From: CAZUPF01 sp964622035
GTDB lineage: Bacteria > Patescibacteriota > WWE3 > JAUXAW01 > JAYEID01
DNA length: 49,622 bases
NCBI GenBank assembly: GCA_964622035.1
Contig: CAZUPF010000001.1
Coordinates: 1 to 49,622 of the forward strand
Direction: 5' to 3'
A program made the position numbers and the translations under genes. The notes beneath the pieces were generated by a model, which did no database searches, was not told the DNA's origin, and saw only the letters and a list, made by a program, of their open reading frames with translations. Below, piece by piece: positions 15,426 to 23,020 of the stretch; positions within the stretch are counted from its first letter, which is position 1, and the number at the start of each line of letters is the position of its first letter.

Positions 15426-16040
15426 ATGCTTCCCTTTGGCCACACGGCCGTTGCTTACCTAATTGCCCAAATTCCTCGTTGGCGGGGGCGAGCCTTGAAT
15501 CGAGCGGAAACCCTTCTGGTTCTTTTTTGTGGGAGTATTTTTGATCTGGATCTCTTGGCACTAGCTCTTTTGGGAATCCCGGGAGCTCTCCACCACTACT
15601 ACCCCGGGCACACTCCCCTACTGGGACTGGTTTGGCTGGGTTTTCTCTACATTGTGCTACGCCGATCTTTTCCCCGGCGGGTTTTCTTTTGGGCTGGGCT
15701 GGCAATGCTGGGACACCTAATTTGTGACGACTTGAGTTACTGGTTCTCCCTATGTGGTCTGGAGCACCCGGTCACCCAACCACAGATCTTCTGGCTGTTT
15801 CCTCTTGATCCGCGCCACCTACCGGAATTGCGCTACGCGTGGGAAGTTTACTTACAACAAAGGCCAACATGGCAAACATTTCTCAACTGGTATCTGGTTT
15901 CCCGACCGCTCCTTTTTTATCTAGAAACTAGCGTAGTTTTAATCGCGCTGGTTATTTTTCTCCGCAATCGGGGCAAATTAGCTCCAGCAGATAGGGAAAA
16001 AGAGAAGGGCCAAAACCATATAGGCTTTGACCCTCGATAA
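15426..16040 (+). CDS. DUF457/YdjM-like membrane metal-dependent hydrolase, 204 aa
   Basis: The protein has four or five membrane segments with conserved polar spots: LPFGHTAVAY at the start, GSIFDLDLLAL, YYPGHTPLLG and MLGHLICDDLSYW. Histidine and aspartate residues at such places mark the DUF457 (YdjM, LexA-regulated) membrane hydrolase family. The reaction is not known. The last 89 bases overlap the convergent lipoprotein frame at 15952. That overlap probably arises from a frame error in the opposite gene. Confidence 0.75.
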   Translation: MLPFGHTAVAYLIAQIPRWRGRALNRAETLLVLFCGSIFDLDLLALALLGIPGALHHYYPGHTPLLGLVWLGFLYIVLRRSFPRRVFFWAGLAMLGHLICDDLSYWFSLCGLEHPVTQPQIFWLFPLDPRHLPELRYAWEVYLQQRPTWQTFLNWYLVSRPLLFYLETSVVLIALVIFLRNRGKLAPADREKEKGQNHIGFDPR

Positions 16041-16770
16041 CTATGCGCGCTGTGCATAGGTGCTGTCGGCACAGACTCCGTGTTGTCGTTAGGTTTCCAC
16101 TCCTCAAGAAAAAAGGGTCTAAACTGACCGCGTCCTCATCAGAGAAGTGTATCTCGTACCGACTGAAGTCGTCAGTCTTCGGGACGATAAACACCCAAAT
16201 AAGTTCCCGAAAGAGCCGCTCTCCCTTTGAGTTCTTAACGGACCGGGTGTGAAGGACACTAGCACTCTTGTGGTCTCCGCCGTTGGTGACCACATAGATG
16301 TCCCTGTAGAATTTGTGCGCCTCCTTCACCGCCGCCGCGGTCGATTCGCTTTTGGTTTTCACCGCAAGCACCGTGTCCTTATCTGGGTCTTTTGGACTGT
16401 AGTACTTGTTGTCCCCAAGGGGGTACTCCTTCTGCAGCTCCACCTCCGTCACCACCAGCTCAACCCCCTGCACATCCAAAGGAGCACTGAGTCCCGGCAC
16501 CACGATCGGGGTCGCCGTTGGCAGCGGCGTGTTCGTCGCTGTCGGCCTTGGCGTATTCGTCGGCACTGTGGTGCTCGTCGGCAGTGGTGTATTCGTTGCC
16601 GCCGGCACTGGAGTATATGTCGGCAGTGGCGTATACGTCGGCAACGGTGTGTACGTCGGGAGTGGTGCCGCGGTTGCCTCGGGCGGCACCTCTAAAGGCC
16701 CGTCCTTACAGGCCGAAACCAACAGCATCAGCACCAGAAAAGCCACTACTACCCTTCTTTGACGGTACAT
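15952..16770 (-). CDS. Lipoprotein with Pro/Thr-rich linker and DUF4352-like domain, 272 aa as read
   Basis: The lipobox LVSAC (C21) predicts a lipid-anchored outer-face protein. Residues about 37-92 are a low-complexity linker built on PTYTPLPT and PTNTPRPT units. The rest resembles a DUF4352-like beta domain (EHL-type strands such as DTVLAVKTKSES and ELIWVFIVP). AAGGAGG precedes the ATG. The last 50 residues look unlike protein and run through a terminator-like hairpin. Dropping one base at the T6 run (16109-16114) would end the protein at 16104 after AVSLDPF, so the long reading is doubtful. Confidence 0.75.
   Translation of the reverse strand: MYRQRRVVVAFLVLMLLVSACKDGPLEVPPEATAAPLPTYTPLPTYTPLPTYTPVPAATNTPLPTSTTVPTNTPRPTATNTPLPTATPIVVPGLSAPLDVQGVELVVTEVELQKEYPLGDNKYYSPKDPDKDTVLAVKTKSESTAAAVKEAHKFYRDIYVVTNGGDHKSASVLHTRSVKNSKGERLFRELIWVFIVPKTDDFSRYEIHFSDEDAVSLDPFFLRSGNLTTTRSLCRQHLCTARIVIEGQSLYGFGPSLFPYLLELICPDCGEK
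15997..16033 (-). terminator. Intrinsic terminator of the lipoprotein gene
   Basis: Minus strand: GGGTCAAAGCC pairs with GGTTTTGGCCC (two G-T pairs), then TTCTCTTTTT. It is nearly identical to the terminator at 17033-17070 and lies inside the overlong lipoprotein frame. Confidence 0.75.
16495..16672 (-). repeat. Pro/Thr-rich coding repeats in the lipoprotein gene
   Basis: Imperfect repeats of about 18 to 24 bases (GTATACGTCGGCAGTGGC-type on the plus strand) encode PTYTPLP and PTNTPLP units. Such tracts can expand or contract. Confidence 0.7.
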
Positions 16771-16829
16771 CTCTTACCTCCTTCTTCCTTAAACTATAGA
16801 AACTAGGTTCATCTCCTATACTCCGCCAG

Positions 16830-16858
16830 ACTATACACCTACTGGGGGAGGTTTGCAA
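16830..16858 (-). promoter_or_regulatory. Sigma-70-type promoter of the lipoprotein gene
   Basis: Minus strand: -35 TTGCAA (16853-16858), 17-base spacer and -10 TATAGT (16830-16835). The leader is about 53 bases. Confidence 0.75.
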
Positions 16859-16960
16859 GGGACCGGGGCTTGACTTCCCCCCCAAAACCGCTACTCTCAG
16901 AGCCGGTAGTGGCACCATGTCCGAAAAATGCCCAAACTACCCCCGCCATGGACCAACAGT

Positions 16961-16980
16961 GCAATATGTTAACATATTGC
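16961..16980. promoter_or_regulatory. Perfect 20-base palindrome, possible operator
   Basis: GCAATATGTTAACATATTGC reads the same on both strands with no loop. Its 10-base half-sites suit a dimeric DNA-binding protein. It lies about 105 bases upstream of the lipoprotein promoter. Confidence 0.45.
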
Positions 16981-17032
16981 TCTAGACTCTAGGATTACCA
17001 CACTCCCCACCAAATCCCCCACCACGCCGTGG

Positions 17033-17070
17033 AAAAAAGAAAAGGGCCAAAACCATATCGGTTTTGACCC
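17033..17070 (-). terminator. Intrinsic terminator of the ABC transporter gene
   Basis: Minus strand: an 11-bp stem GGGTCAAAACC/GGTTTTGGCCC followed by TTTTCTTTTTT. Confidence 0.85.
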
Positions 17071-17093
17071 TATTGTGATGTGCCGAAATGACC

Positions 17094-18830
17094 CTAGCTT
17101 TCCGTCTGCAGCCGAACCATTTCAGCATAGAGCGGACAGCTGTAGATCAACTCCTCGTGGGTTCCCTCGGCCACCTTCTCCCCGCCAGCGAGGACAACAA
17201 TCTTATCGGCACGACGTATCGTGGAAAGGTTGTGGGCGATGATAACCGCCGTCTTGCCTGCTAGAATTGCCTCCATCTGGGTTTGAATTTCCCGTTCGGT
17301 GATGGCATCTACGGCATTGGTGGCTTCGTCCAGAATCAGAATCGGGCTATCGGCCAGAATCGCTCGGGCCAGAGCCACCCGCTGCTTTTGTCCGCCGGAG
17401 AGACGAATCCCCCGCTCACCTACTCTCGTCTGGTACTTTTCGGGCAAGGATTCGATAAACTGCCAGATCCCCGCCAACTCCGCCGCCCGAGCGATTTCCT
17501 CCAAACTCGCTTCTGGTCGGGCAAAGGCGATGTTTTCGCAAATTGTGGCATCAAAAATGAAAACATCGTCCCCCTGCGGCACATAGGCAAAGAGTTGGAG
17601 TAGCGCGGGCAGGGACCATTCGGTGATATCGATCCCCCCAACCAGGATCCGACCACGCTGGATTTGCCAGAGACCGGTGATGAGTTTACGGACAGTAGTC
17701 TTTCCCGCACCGGACGGGCCGACGAGGGCAACTATTTGCCCGGGCGCGATATCCAGGCTGAGACCGCGAAGCGCCCCGTTACTCCCATCGTACTTCCCAC
17801 TGTAGGAGAAGCACACCCCTTCCATAGTAATTCCGACCGGCGGAACGGTTTGGTGTTCTGACAACTGACTACCCACCTGCGGTTGCTGCTCCAGAAGATC
17901 AACGAGTCGAGCAGCGCTTTCACTAGCTTCGGCGGCGCGCGTGAACAGGCGCGCGAATCGCCAGAAAGAGTGGAACAGCTTCTCGGTCAGGATACTGACG
18001 TAAACCAAGCCAGCGATATCTAGCGTACCCTGATAAAGTTGCCAAATCCAGATGGCGAGGATGGATCTTCGAGCCACCGAAAGGAGGCGCAGGCGCCAGC
18101 GGTTGCTGAAGTAGATACCGATTCTCGCTTCAGTAGTGCCATCGGCCACGATATCATCATGCAAATCATGGTACATGTGCAAGAATCTCGCCTCTTGGCT
18201 AAACATCCGCGCCGTCTCCACCGATTGGACCATCTCGGTACTCTTAGCCCACTCTTCTTCATAGCGATCGTGGCGACGCTTCTTCAGTGGTTGTCGTCGT
18301 CGGTAATCAACGATCGATACCCACATAAAGACGGCTAGCGCCGCGGCGGCCACCCCAACCACCCAAGGACTGAAGATCAGAAGTGGGATGATCGTCAGAA
18401 TAGCCTGGATTAGCGTCGGGACGAACTCCCAACTTAGCGCCTCCAAAATCTCCACCACTTTGCTAACCCCACGATTAACCTTGCCAACCAACGCCCCCGA
18501 GTTGTGCTTCTGGTGCCAAGCCATCTCCATCTCCAGAAACTTACGGATCGCTTTGGTCTTCAAAAAGCGATAGATGGGATACTCGTGGCGGACGATGATA
18601 TGCCAATCTACAGCATTATCCAGCCGCATAAACAGCTCGTCATAGAGCAGTAAGCCGCCCAGAAGACCGGCCCAAACAAGCATCTCCGTCCGCTCACCAA
18701 AGAGGCGAATGGCTCCACTGATTACATAGCCCTCAACAATCTGCAGAGCCTCGTAAACCACAATCAACCCTAAATACCCTCCAAAAACCCGGTGAAAAGG
18801 CTTAAGGAGTTGCCAAAGTTTCTTAATCAT
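17094..18830 (-). CDS. ABC transporter, fused permease and ATPase (exporter type), 578 aa
   Basis: Residues 1-300 hold about six membrane helices of an exporter fold. The ATPase part has Walker A GPSGAGKT (371-378), signature LSGGQ (477-481), Walker B LILDEAT (499-505, catalytic glutamate E502) and the H-loop histidine (H533). It probably works as a homodimer. The exported substrate is unknown; lipids, peptides and drugs are all possible. GGGAGGGG precedes the ATG. It is a single gene with its own terminator. Membrane helices lack an N-terminal peptidase domain. Confidence 0.92.
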   Translation of the reverse strand: MIKKLWQLLKPFHRVFGGYLGLIVVYEALQIVEGYVISGAIRLFGERTEMLVWAGLLGGLLLYDELFMRLDNAVDWHIIVRHEYPIYRFLKTKAIRKFLEMEMAWHQKHNSGALVGKVNRGVSKVVEILEALSWEFVPTLIQAILTIIPLLIFSPWVVGVAAAALAVFMWVSIVDYRRRQPLKKRRHDRYEEEWAKSTEMVQSVETARMFSQEARFLHMYHDLHDDIVADGTTEARIGIYFSNRWRLRLLSVARRSILAIWIWQLYQGTLDIAGLVYVSILTEKLFHSFWRFARLFTRAAEASESAARLVDLLEQQPQVGSQLSEHQTVPPVGITMEGVCFSYSGKYDGSNGALRGLSLDIAPGQIVALVGPSGAGKTTVRKLITGLWQIQRGRILVGGIDITEWSLPALLQLFAYVPQGDDVFIFDATICENIAFARPEASLEEIARAAELAGIWQFIESLPEKYQTRVGERGIRLSGGQKQRVALARAILADSPILILDEATNAVDAITEREIQTQMEAILAGKTAVIIAHNLSTIRRADKIVVLAGGEKVAEGTHEELIYSCPLYAEMVRLQTES

Positions 18831-18882
18831 CTCCCCTCCCTACATTAAGTTTTAATGGTGCTTTAGTTTTTGTCTCCCCTAA

Positions 18883-18916
18883 CAAAAAAGACGCCGCGGT
18901 TTTCACCGCAGCGTCT
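18883..18916 (-). terminator. Intrinsic terminator of the small gene at 18941
   Basis: Minus strand: an 11-bp stem (AGACGCTGCGG with CCGCGGCGTCT, one mismatch) is followed by TTTTTTG. Confidence 0.85.
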
Positions 18917-18940
18917 AGCCGCAAGGAGCCGGGGTTCTTG

Positions 18941-19060
18941 TTATCTAAACCGCCACCTCTTACGTCCAAACGCCACGGCCAAAAGGTTCTCATCCATAGA
19001 GATACCGGCCGCGAAACGCGGGTCAGTTTTTACTGCTGTAATCAAGCGCAAATAAAACAT
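18941..19060 (-). CDS. Small protein of 39 aa in its own transcription unit
   Basis: The frame from the ATG at 19060 encodes MFYLRLITAVKTDPRF and ends in KRWRFR. A TTG at 19066 would add two residues and sit at a better distance from AGGAAG. A promoter with a perfect TTGACA, a leader hairpin and a strong terminator frame it, so the locus is clearly transcribed. It may be a small protein or a small RNA. No family is recognised. Confidence 0.5.
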   Translation of the reverse strand: MFYLRLITAVKTDPRFAAGISMDENLLAVAFGRKRWRFR

Positions 19061-19087
19061 AATCAATAAGCTGTTTCTTCCTACTAA

Positions 19088-19112
19088 CTCGGGCTTTTTC
19101 TCGTCACCCGAG
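19088..19112 (-). other. Hairpin in the leader of the small gene
   Basis: CTCGGG and CCCGAG pair across a 13-base loop in the predicted 5' leader of the small gene at 18941. It starts about 7 bases after the predicted transcript start. Confidence 0.5.
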
Positions 19113-19125
19113 AAAGTGAGGCCCC

Positions 19126-19154
19126 AGACTATCAGATGCGTGCTGGGCTGTCAA
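19126..19154 (-). promoter_or_regulatory. Sigma-70-type promoter of the small gene at 18941
   Basis: Minus strand: perfect -35 TTGACA (19149-19154), 17-base spacer and -10 TAGTCT (19126-19131). Confidence 0.75.
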
Positions 19155-19189
19155 GCTACGGTTCCGCGGTCATCCGCACCGAATAATTA

Positions 19190-19495
19190 CTACCCACCGG
19201 GCTTGCCCGTGGACCAAATCAAAAACAATCTCTTTTTGAACCCGCCACACTTCTCTCTTTTTTGCTTCTGCTGCCTCTCTACCTCTCGAAAGCTTATTTT
19301 GTAATAAGCGGCAATATATTTCACCAGCTCCAAAACATCCGCCAGCTCGGCCGCTTCCTCAATCAGCTTTCTCTTTAACTCTTTTTCGAACTCAGCCTCG
19401 CCAAGAGTCCGCATATCATACCCATCCTTATTGGCCTCCATAATTTTGGGAATTTTGTCTCTGATGAGCTTACGGTGGTAGTATCTCTTGCGCAT
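19190..19495 (-). CDS. MazG-like nucleotide pyrophosphohydrolase, 101 aa
   Basis: The pattern KLIRDKIPKIMEAN, KLIEEAAELADVLELVKYI and KREKCGGFKKRLFL matches the small phosphoribosyl-ATP pyrophosphohydrolase-like branch of the MazG family. These enzymes hydrolyse nucleoside triphosphates to monophosphates. The metal-binding EExxE and D residues are in EEAAELAD. The helix between EE and ELAD appears about 12 residues shorter than usual. TGG TAGAAT ends about 9 bases before the ATG, so it may also be a nearly leaderless mRNA. Confidence 0.8.
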   Translation of the reverse strand: MRKRYYHRKLIRDKIPKIMEANKDGYDMRTLGEAEFEKELKRKLIEEAAELADVLELVKYIAAYYKISFREVERQQKQKREKCGGFKKRLFLIWSTGKPGG

Positions 19496-19596
19496 TGCTT
19501 CCCTATTCTACCAAATAAAAAGATAGCAGAATATTTCAACTCTATGGGGCCAAACGATAGGCAGAATAAGGGGTATTCGAAATACTAGGGGGTTTG

Positions 19597-19605
19597 TGGT
19601 ATCAT
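19597..19605 (+). promoter_or_regulatory. Extended -10 promoter of the PHP gene
   Basis: TGG TATCAT forms an extended -10 at 19597-19605; the -35 is weak. The leader would be about 63 bases. Confidence 0.45.
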
Positions 19606-19674
19606 TTACGGCGCACGAAGAGAGACCAAACTAACTAAGCGCACCCATAAAACCTAGAGGAAGGAGAAGAGACC

Positions 19675-20475
19675 GTGGGAAGAGTGGTGGTAGTAGACCA
19701 CGTACACGTGGTCTGGAACGGAGTAAACCGGGAGCATGTCTCGGTTACCCTCGAGGAGGTCGTGGCCGCAGCACAGCTGGAGGACTTGCTGATTGGCCTA
19801 ACGCCCCACACCAGAGACCCATGCCACCCGGATACTGTAGTAAACCTGGAAGATCTTGCAGCGCAGATCGCCGCCCTCAACGCGGAGGATCTGGTCTCCC
19901 TGGGAGTGGAGACCAATATCCTCCCAGTCTGGATAAGAGGCAGCATCGCAGGATTCCGCACCGACCTGGAATACATTCCGCAAGCAGAATGGAAGTTCTT
20001 GGGCGGCTTGGTGGTGGCTAGCCTCCACTTCACCAGAGAACTGGGATATCCAAAACTGGAGAACTCAGACACGTGTGCACAGCAAGCCCCCGCCCGGATG
20101 CTCGGCGCCTATCTAGCAATTCTGGCAACGCGGCCGCCCCTAAAGATTGACGTCATCGGGCACCCATTCAAGCACGTATCCGCGCCGGCCACGTTAGCAC
20201 AGCTGCACACCCTCGCCCAAGCGGCGAAACGGAAACATGTGGCTCTGGAGGTTGCGATCAAGGGGGTTCTCCGCTCGCACGGCCCGATCCAGTGGCCATG
20301 GATTGTGGAAGCACAATGCCTGAGAATCCTGATCAACACCGGGGTGGATCTCTACCTGGGCACCGATATCCACACCCCCGATCAGCTAGAACATCTGGGT
20401 AACATCCAGTTCGTCGCCCAGGAGCTAATCAAAAGGGGCGTGCGGCCCGAACAAATCCTCAACTGGGAGGAATAG
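19675..20475 (+). CDS. PHP-domain metallohydrolase, 266 aa
   Basis: Metal ligands of a PHP fold appear in order: HVH (H9, H11), HTRDPCHP, the GVETN segment, ASLHF, IGHPF and the final GTDIHTPDQL. PHP proteins are phosphatases or nuclease-like enzymes; the substrate here is unknown. The GTG start at 19675 follows GGAAGGAGAAG. The gene is flanked by a promoter and a terminator, so it is a single-gene unit. Confidence 0.82.
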   Translation: MGRVVVVDHVHVVWNGVNREHVSVTLEEVVAAAQLEDLLIGLTPHTRDPCHPDTVVNLEDLAAQIAALNAEDLVSLGVETNILPVWIRGSIAGFRTDLEYIPQAEWKFLGGLVVASLHFTRELGYPKLENSDTCAQQAPARMLGAYLAILATRPPLKIDVIGHPFKHVSAPATLAQLHTLAQAAKRKHVALEVAIKGVLRSHGPIQWPWIVEAQCLRILINTGVDLYLGTDIHTPDQLEHLGNIQFVAQELIKRGVRPEQILNWEE

Positions 20476-20499
20476 GATAGGGGGCGAGGTCTTACCGTA

Positions 20500-20964
20500 C
20501 TAGAGGCGTTGGGTGGAGTCTATACTCCCCTGACGCCTTTTCTCTTTCACCAGGAGCACCACACTCCCCACTACACCGACCAGAAAGCCGATTGGACAGA
20601 CAAAAATAGCGATAATAAAAAACACCGCCTCGTCACCGGAACCGGCCGGACCCCAGAAATCAGGACCAAAAAAGTGGATAAGCAGACCATAAACAAGGTT
20701 GTGCAGCAAAATACTGGGGAGAAAAATGGCCACGGAAGCACCGGTCAAAAGCAAAAACTTTCTTAATGGCCCGGCAACAATGTGGCGCCGAGTCAGAACT
20801 ATTAACGCCACCCCCAAGAGAAGGAGGGAGGCCCCCGAAGCAATCATGAAAGGCAGCCCACCAACTTTTCTAAACCCCACAAAGACCATTATGCCCACGA
20901 GCACGGCAAAAAGCGCTGTCAGAGCGCAGAATACGGTAATTGTGGCTCGCCTTCCTCGCACCAT
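20500..20964 (-). CDS. Membrane protein with four helices, 154 aa
   Basis: Four hydrophobic segments are visible (ITVFCALTALFAVLVGIMVFV; PFMIASGASLLLLGVALIVL; FLLLTGASVAIFLPSILLHNL; VFFIIAIFVCPIGFLVGVVG). The start has a basic end (MVRGRRATI) and the tail KEKRRQGSIDS is cytoplasmic. GGGGGCGAG precedes the ATG directly. The C-terminal codons overlap the terminator of the PHP gene. No family is recognised. Confidence 0.7.
   Translation of the reverse strand: MVRGRRATITVFCALTALFAVLVGIMVFVGFRKVGGLPFMIASGASLLLLGVALIVLTRRHIVAGPLRKFLLLTGASVAIFLPSILLHNLVYGLLIHFFGPDFWGPAGSGDEAVFFIIAIFVCPIGFLVGVVGSVVLLVKEKRRQGSIDSTQRL
20504..20545 (+). terminator. Intrinsic terminator after the PHP gene
   Basis: AGGCGT...ACGCCT with an inner GGAGT/ACTCC pair forms a long stem followed by TTTTCTCTTT. 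Confidence 0.75.
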
Positions 20965-20973
20965 CTCGCCCCC

Positions 20974-21002
20974 ATTCTACAGCACTCTATGGCAGAAACC
21001 AA
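20974..21002 (-). promoter_or_regulatory. Promoter of the membrane protein gene at 20500
   Basis: Minus strand: -35 TTGGTT (20997-21002), 17-base spacer and -10 TAGAAT (20974-20979), ending 9 bases before the ATG. Confidence 0.65.
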
Positions 21003-21047
21003 ACGGCCCCTTTCCCCTCCCCCACCGATTTGCTAAAGTCTAGCTAG

Positions 21048-21244
21048 ATGAAGATTCCTCTTACCACAATCTTCAAACTAGTTTTCGTTTTAGTGTTGGG
21101 CTGGTGGGGGGTTTTTCAATATAAAAGGATCCCAACGGCGGTCGTTACGAGAATGCTCTGGCCCAGTACGCCGAACACGCCAAAGATTTACAGGGGATTG
21201 AAATAAAACCCTTGCTTTGGGGCGAGAGTTTGGAATTGGACTAA
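21048..21244 (+). pseudogene. Small membrane-anchored protein gene with a frame break
   Basis: The ATG at 21048 opens a membrane anchor (TIFKLVFVLVLGWWGVF). After TATAAAAGG the coding look moves to another frame (GGRYENALAQYAEHAKDLQG), which ends at 21244. One added base in the A4 run (21123-21126) would fuse both halves into a 65-aa protein. The gene has no clear ribosome binding site. The surrounding sequence (20965-21323) holds no other gene. Confidence 0.5.
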
Positions 21245-21323
21245 TTTTGGGCCTTCGACTAGACTGGTCTTAGCTAACTATGCACCCCTTTACAACCTCC
21301 CCCTATACTGCTACAGTGAGCCA

Positions 21324-22001
21324 ATGGAAATCAACTCAATTCCGCAAACCAGTACCCCCGAACCAGTCCCGGGCGTTTCTAAGGTAAGGCAGCTTCGCCT
21401 TCTTCTCAGCAGACTTCCCAAAATTGACAAGAAAACACTAGTAACCGTTCTGGTCATCGCCGCGCTGGCCGCAACGGGCTACTATTTCCGTGGCCAAGTC
21501 TTTGTAGCCACCGTCAACAGTCGGCCAATCACTCGCTGGACGCTACTCAGACGACTCGAGCAGCAGGCGGGAGCACCAGCTCTGGACGGCCTAATTACCG
21601 AGGCCCTAGTGTATCAGGAAGCCGCCCGGCAGGGTGTTAAGGTCACCGATGAAGAGCTTGCGGAGGAGATTGCCCAACTGGAGATCAGCCTTGGCGCCCA
21701 AGGCCAAGAACTCGACCAGCTTCTCGAGGCTCAGGGAGTCACTCGGGACGAGATGCGCGAGCAGGTCCGGCTCCAAACCCTAGTCGAGAAAATGGTTGGA
21801 CAGGATGTGGGAGCCACCGAAGAAGATATCAGCGAGTATCTGACCACCAACAGCGAATTTCTACCCGAAGACACTGATCCGGACGAATTAAAAGAAACCG
21901 CACGAGTCCAGATCGAACAGCAGAAGCTAAGTATGGCAGTGCAAAACTGGCTTGGTGAGCTCCATGAAGGGGCCAAAATTAACTACTGGCTAGAGTTATA
22001 A
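21324..22001 (+). CDS. SurA N-terminal-like membrane chaperone, 225 aa
   Basis: A membrane helix (VTVLVIAALAATGYYF) near residue 45 is followed by VATVNSRPITRWTLLRRLEQ and LITEALVYQEAARQGVKVTDEELAEEI. This is the usual start of SurA/PrsA-like chaperones, where helix pairs bind unfolded secreted proteins. No parvulin (PPIase) domain follows, so it is a chaperone-only form. A -10-like TATACT lies 15 bases before the start; the -35 is unclear. Confidence 0.78.
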   Translation: MEINSIPQTSTPEPVPGVSKVRQLRLLLSRLPKIDKKTLVTVLVIAALAATGYYFRGQVFVATVNSRPITRWTLLRRLEQQAGAPALDGLITEALVYQEAARQGVKVTDEELAEEIAQLEISLGAQGQELDQLLEAQGVTRDEMREQVRLQTLVEKMVGQDVGATEEDISEYLTTNSEFLPEDTDPDELKETARVQIEQQKLSMAVQNWLGELHEGAKINYWLEL

Positions 22002-22115
22002 ACCAGATACCAACCCCGCTGCAAGCACCGCAATTCCCCAATCTCCGTTTGACCCACATTTAGAGCCAGAGGCTACCAGTAATCCCGAAAACAGTGCCGC
22101 ATACTGTATATAGCA

Positions 22116-22143
22116 TTGACGAGGGGGGTGGTCTTACTATAGA
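22116..22143 (+). promoter_or_regulatory. Sigma-70-type promoter of the gene at 22203
   Basis: -35 TTGACG (22116-22121), 16-base spacer, -10 TATAGA (22138-22143). Confidence 0.65.
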
Positions 22144-22202
22144 GTAGCCTTACACCTACTTGGAAAGTTAAAAAGAGGATATAACAAGAAAGGAGCGAGG
22201 GA

Positions 22203-22874
22203 GTGAGAACCTTGAAAAGATGGATTATAGCGTGGTGTGCGGTACCTAGCTGGAGCGGGACCCTGATCGGTCTGCTGTGCTTTATCGGCACATTAGTCAT
22301 GTACCACACGCCCCAGCAAAGGTGTGACAAAGCGCTGTACTGCCTAGCGATAGGCACGATAGTGACTGCTCTCCTACGGCTAGTTCGCCGGCTGTTCATG
22401 AGCTATGCCGGAGGGAGAGAGGGCATCTTCATCCGGGTAGACTCCGAAGGGGTGGTTATCGACCATGGAGAGACCATCTGGGGCAAGGGGAAGAACGTGA
22501 GATGGTGTGGCTTCGGATTCTACAGTACAAGCAGCCCCAAGGTGCACATTTGCTTCAAGGAGCGGGCACTGACACTAACCATCCGGTTCACCCCCTTCAT
22601 AAGCAGGGAGGACCTGCGGTGGCTCTATGAGCACTTGCCGCCCCGCGGGGTTGGTGCTGATCTGGAAACGATGGTCTGGCTCGCCCTTCAGCCACACCTC
22701 ACCACCCTCCCCTCAGCAAGTGAGATGGGAACCCAGCAAGAACAGCTTGACCGGGTCCTGGAGATCATCGCACAGGATAGTTTCCGCAACAGCCTGCCCT
22801 CCAACCTGGGCGGCTTTAAGGTGCGCATCCAGCCCAAGGAGCTGTGCGCCACAGTAGCGATACCGCGCAGATAG
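22203..22874 (+). CDS. Orphan membrane protein, 223 aa
   Basis: The start is GTG at 22203, with AAAGGAG at 9 bases. Two membrane segments lie near the N-terminus (TLIGLLCFIGTLVMY; YCLAIGTIVTALLRL). The rest is cytoplasmic with beta strands and a helical tail (EQLDRVLEIIAQDSF). A PH-like fold (RVDSEGVVIDHGE, then strands) is possible but not established. It has a promoter and a strong terminator, so it is a separate unit. Confidence 0.7.
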   Translation: MRTLKRWIIAWCAVPSWSGTLIGLLCFIGTLVMYHTPQQRCDKALYCLAIGTIVTALLRLVRRLFMSYAGGREGIFIRVDSEGVVIDHGETIWGKGKNVRWCGFGFYSTSSPKVHICFKERALTLTIRFTPFISREDLRWLYEHLPPRGVGADLETMVWLALQPHLTTLPSASEMGTQQEQLDRVLEIIAQDSFRNSLPSNLGGFKVRIQPKELCATVAIPRR

Positions 22875-22906
22875 CGCAAGCAGCAACAGATCGGGTAGCA
22901 ATCACG

Positions 22907-22945
22907 CCAGGTAGCCAATACGGTTACCTGGTTTTTTCTTTCTCT
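22907..22945 (+). terminator. Strong intrinsic terminator after the gene at 22203
   Basis: A 10-bp stem CCAGGTAGCC/GGTTACCTGG with a 5-base loop is followed by TTTTTTCTTTCTCT. Confidence 0.92.
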
Positions 22946-22962
22946 AAAATGGGTTTACTCCC

Positions 22963-22990
22963 AAAAAAGCAACTCCCCCTTGCGGGGGAG
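22963..22990 (-). terminator. Intrinsic terminator of the RRM gene
   Basis: Minus strand: CTCCCCC/GGGGGAG stem with a 4-base loop, then TTGCTTTTTT. Confidence 0.88.
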
Positions 22991-23020
22991 CCACTTTTAG
23001 CAGATTAAAAATCAGCTAGT

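Larger units (their letters stand above)
16771..17093. other. Intergenic region with promoter and perfect palindrome
   Basis: The region holds the lipoprotein promoter, a 20-base perfect palindrome and the terminator of the ABC transporter. No convincing gene is seen; a 22-codon plus-strand frame at 16918 lacks a ribosome binding site. Confidence 0.6.

Noticed and set aside
16495..16672. Tandem repeats as a CRISPR or intergenic repeat array
   Set aside because: The units are imperfect and in frame, encoding the Pro/Thr linker of the lipoprotein.
16249..16695. Long frame opposite the Pro/Thr-rich linker of the lipoprotein gene
   Set aside because: The frame is rich in arginine and cysteine only because the repeat is read backwards; no ribosome binding site.
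16864..16985. Short frame of 22 codons starting at 16918 with a TTGACT-like box upstream
   Set aside because: The -10 is poor and there is no ribosome binding site, so a gene is not supported.
19088..19112. Hairpin as terminator on the plus strand
   Set aside because: There is no plus-strand gene upstream and no T-run; it fits better as leader structure of the small minus-strand unit.
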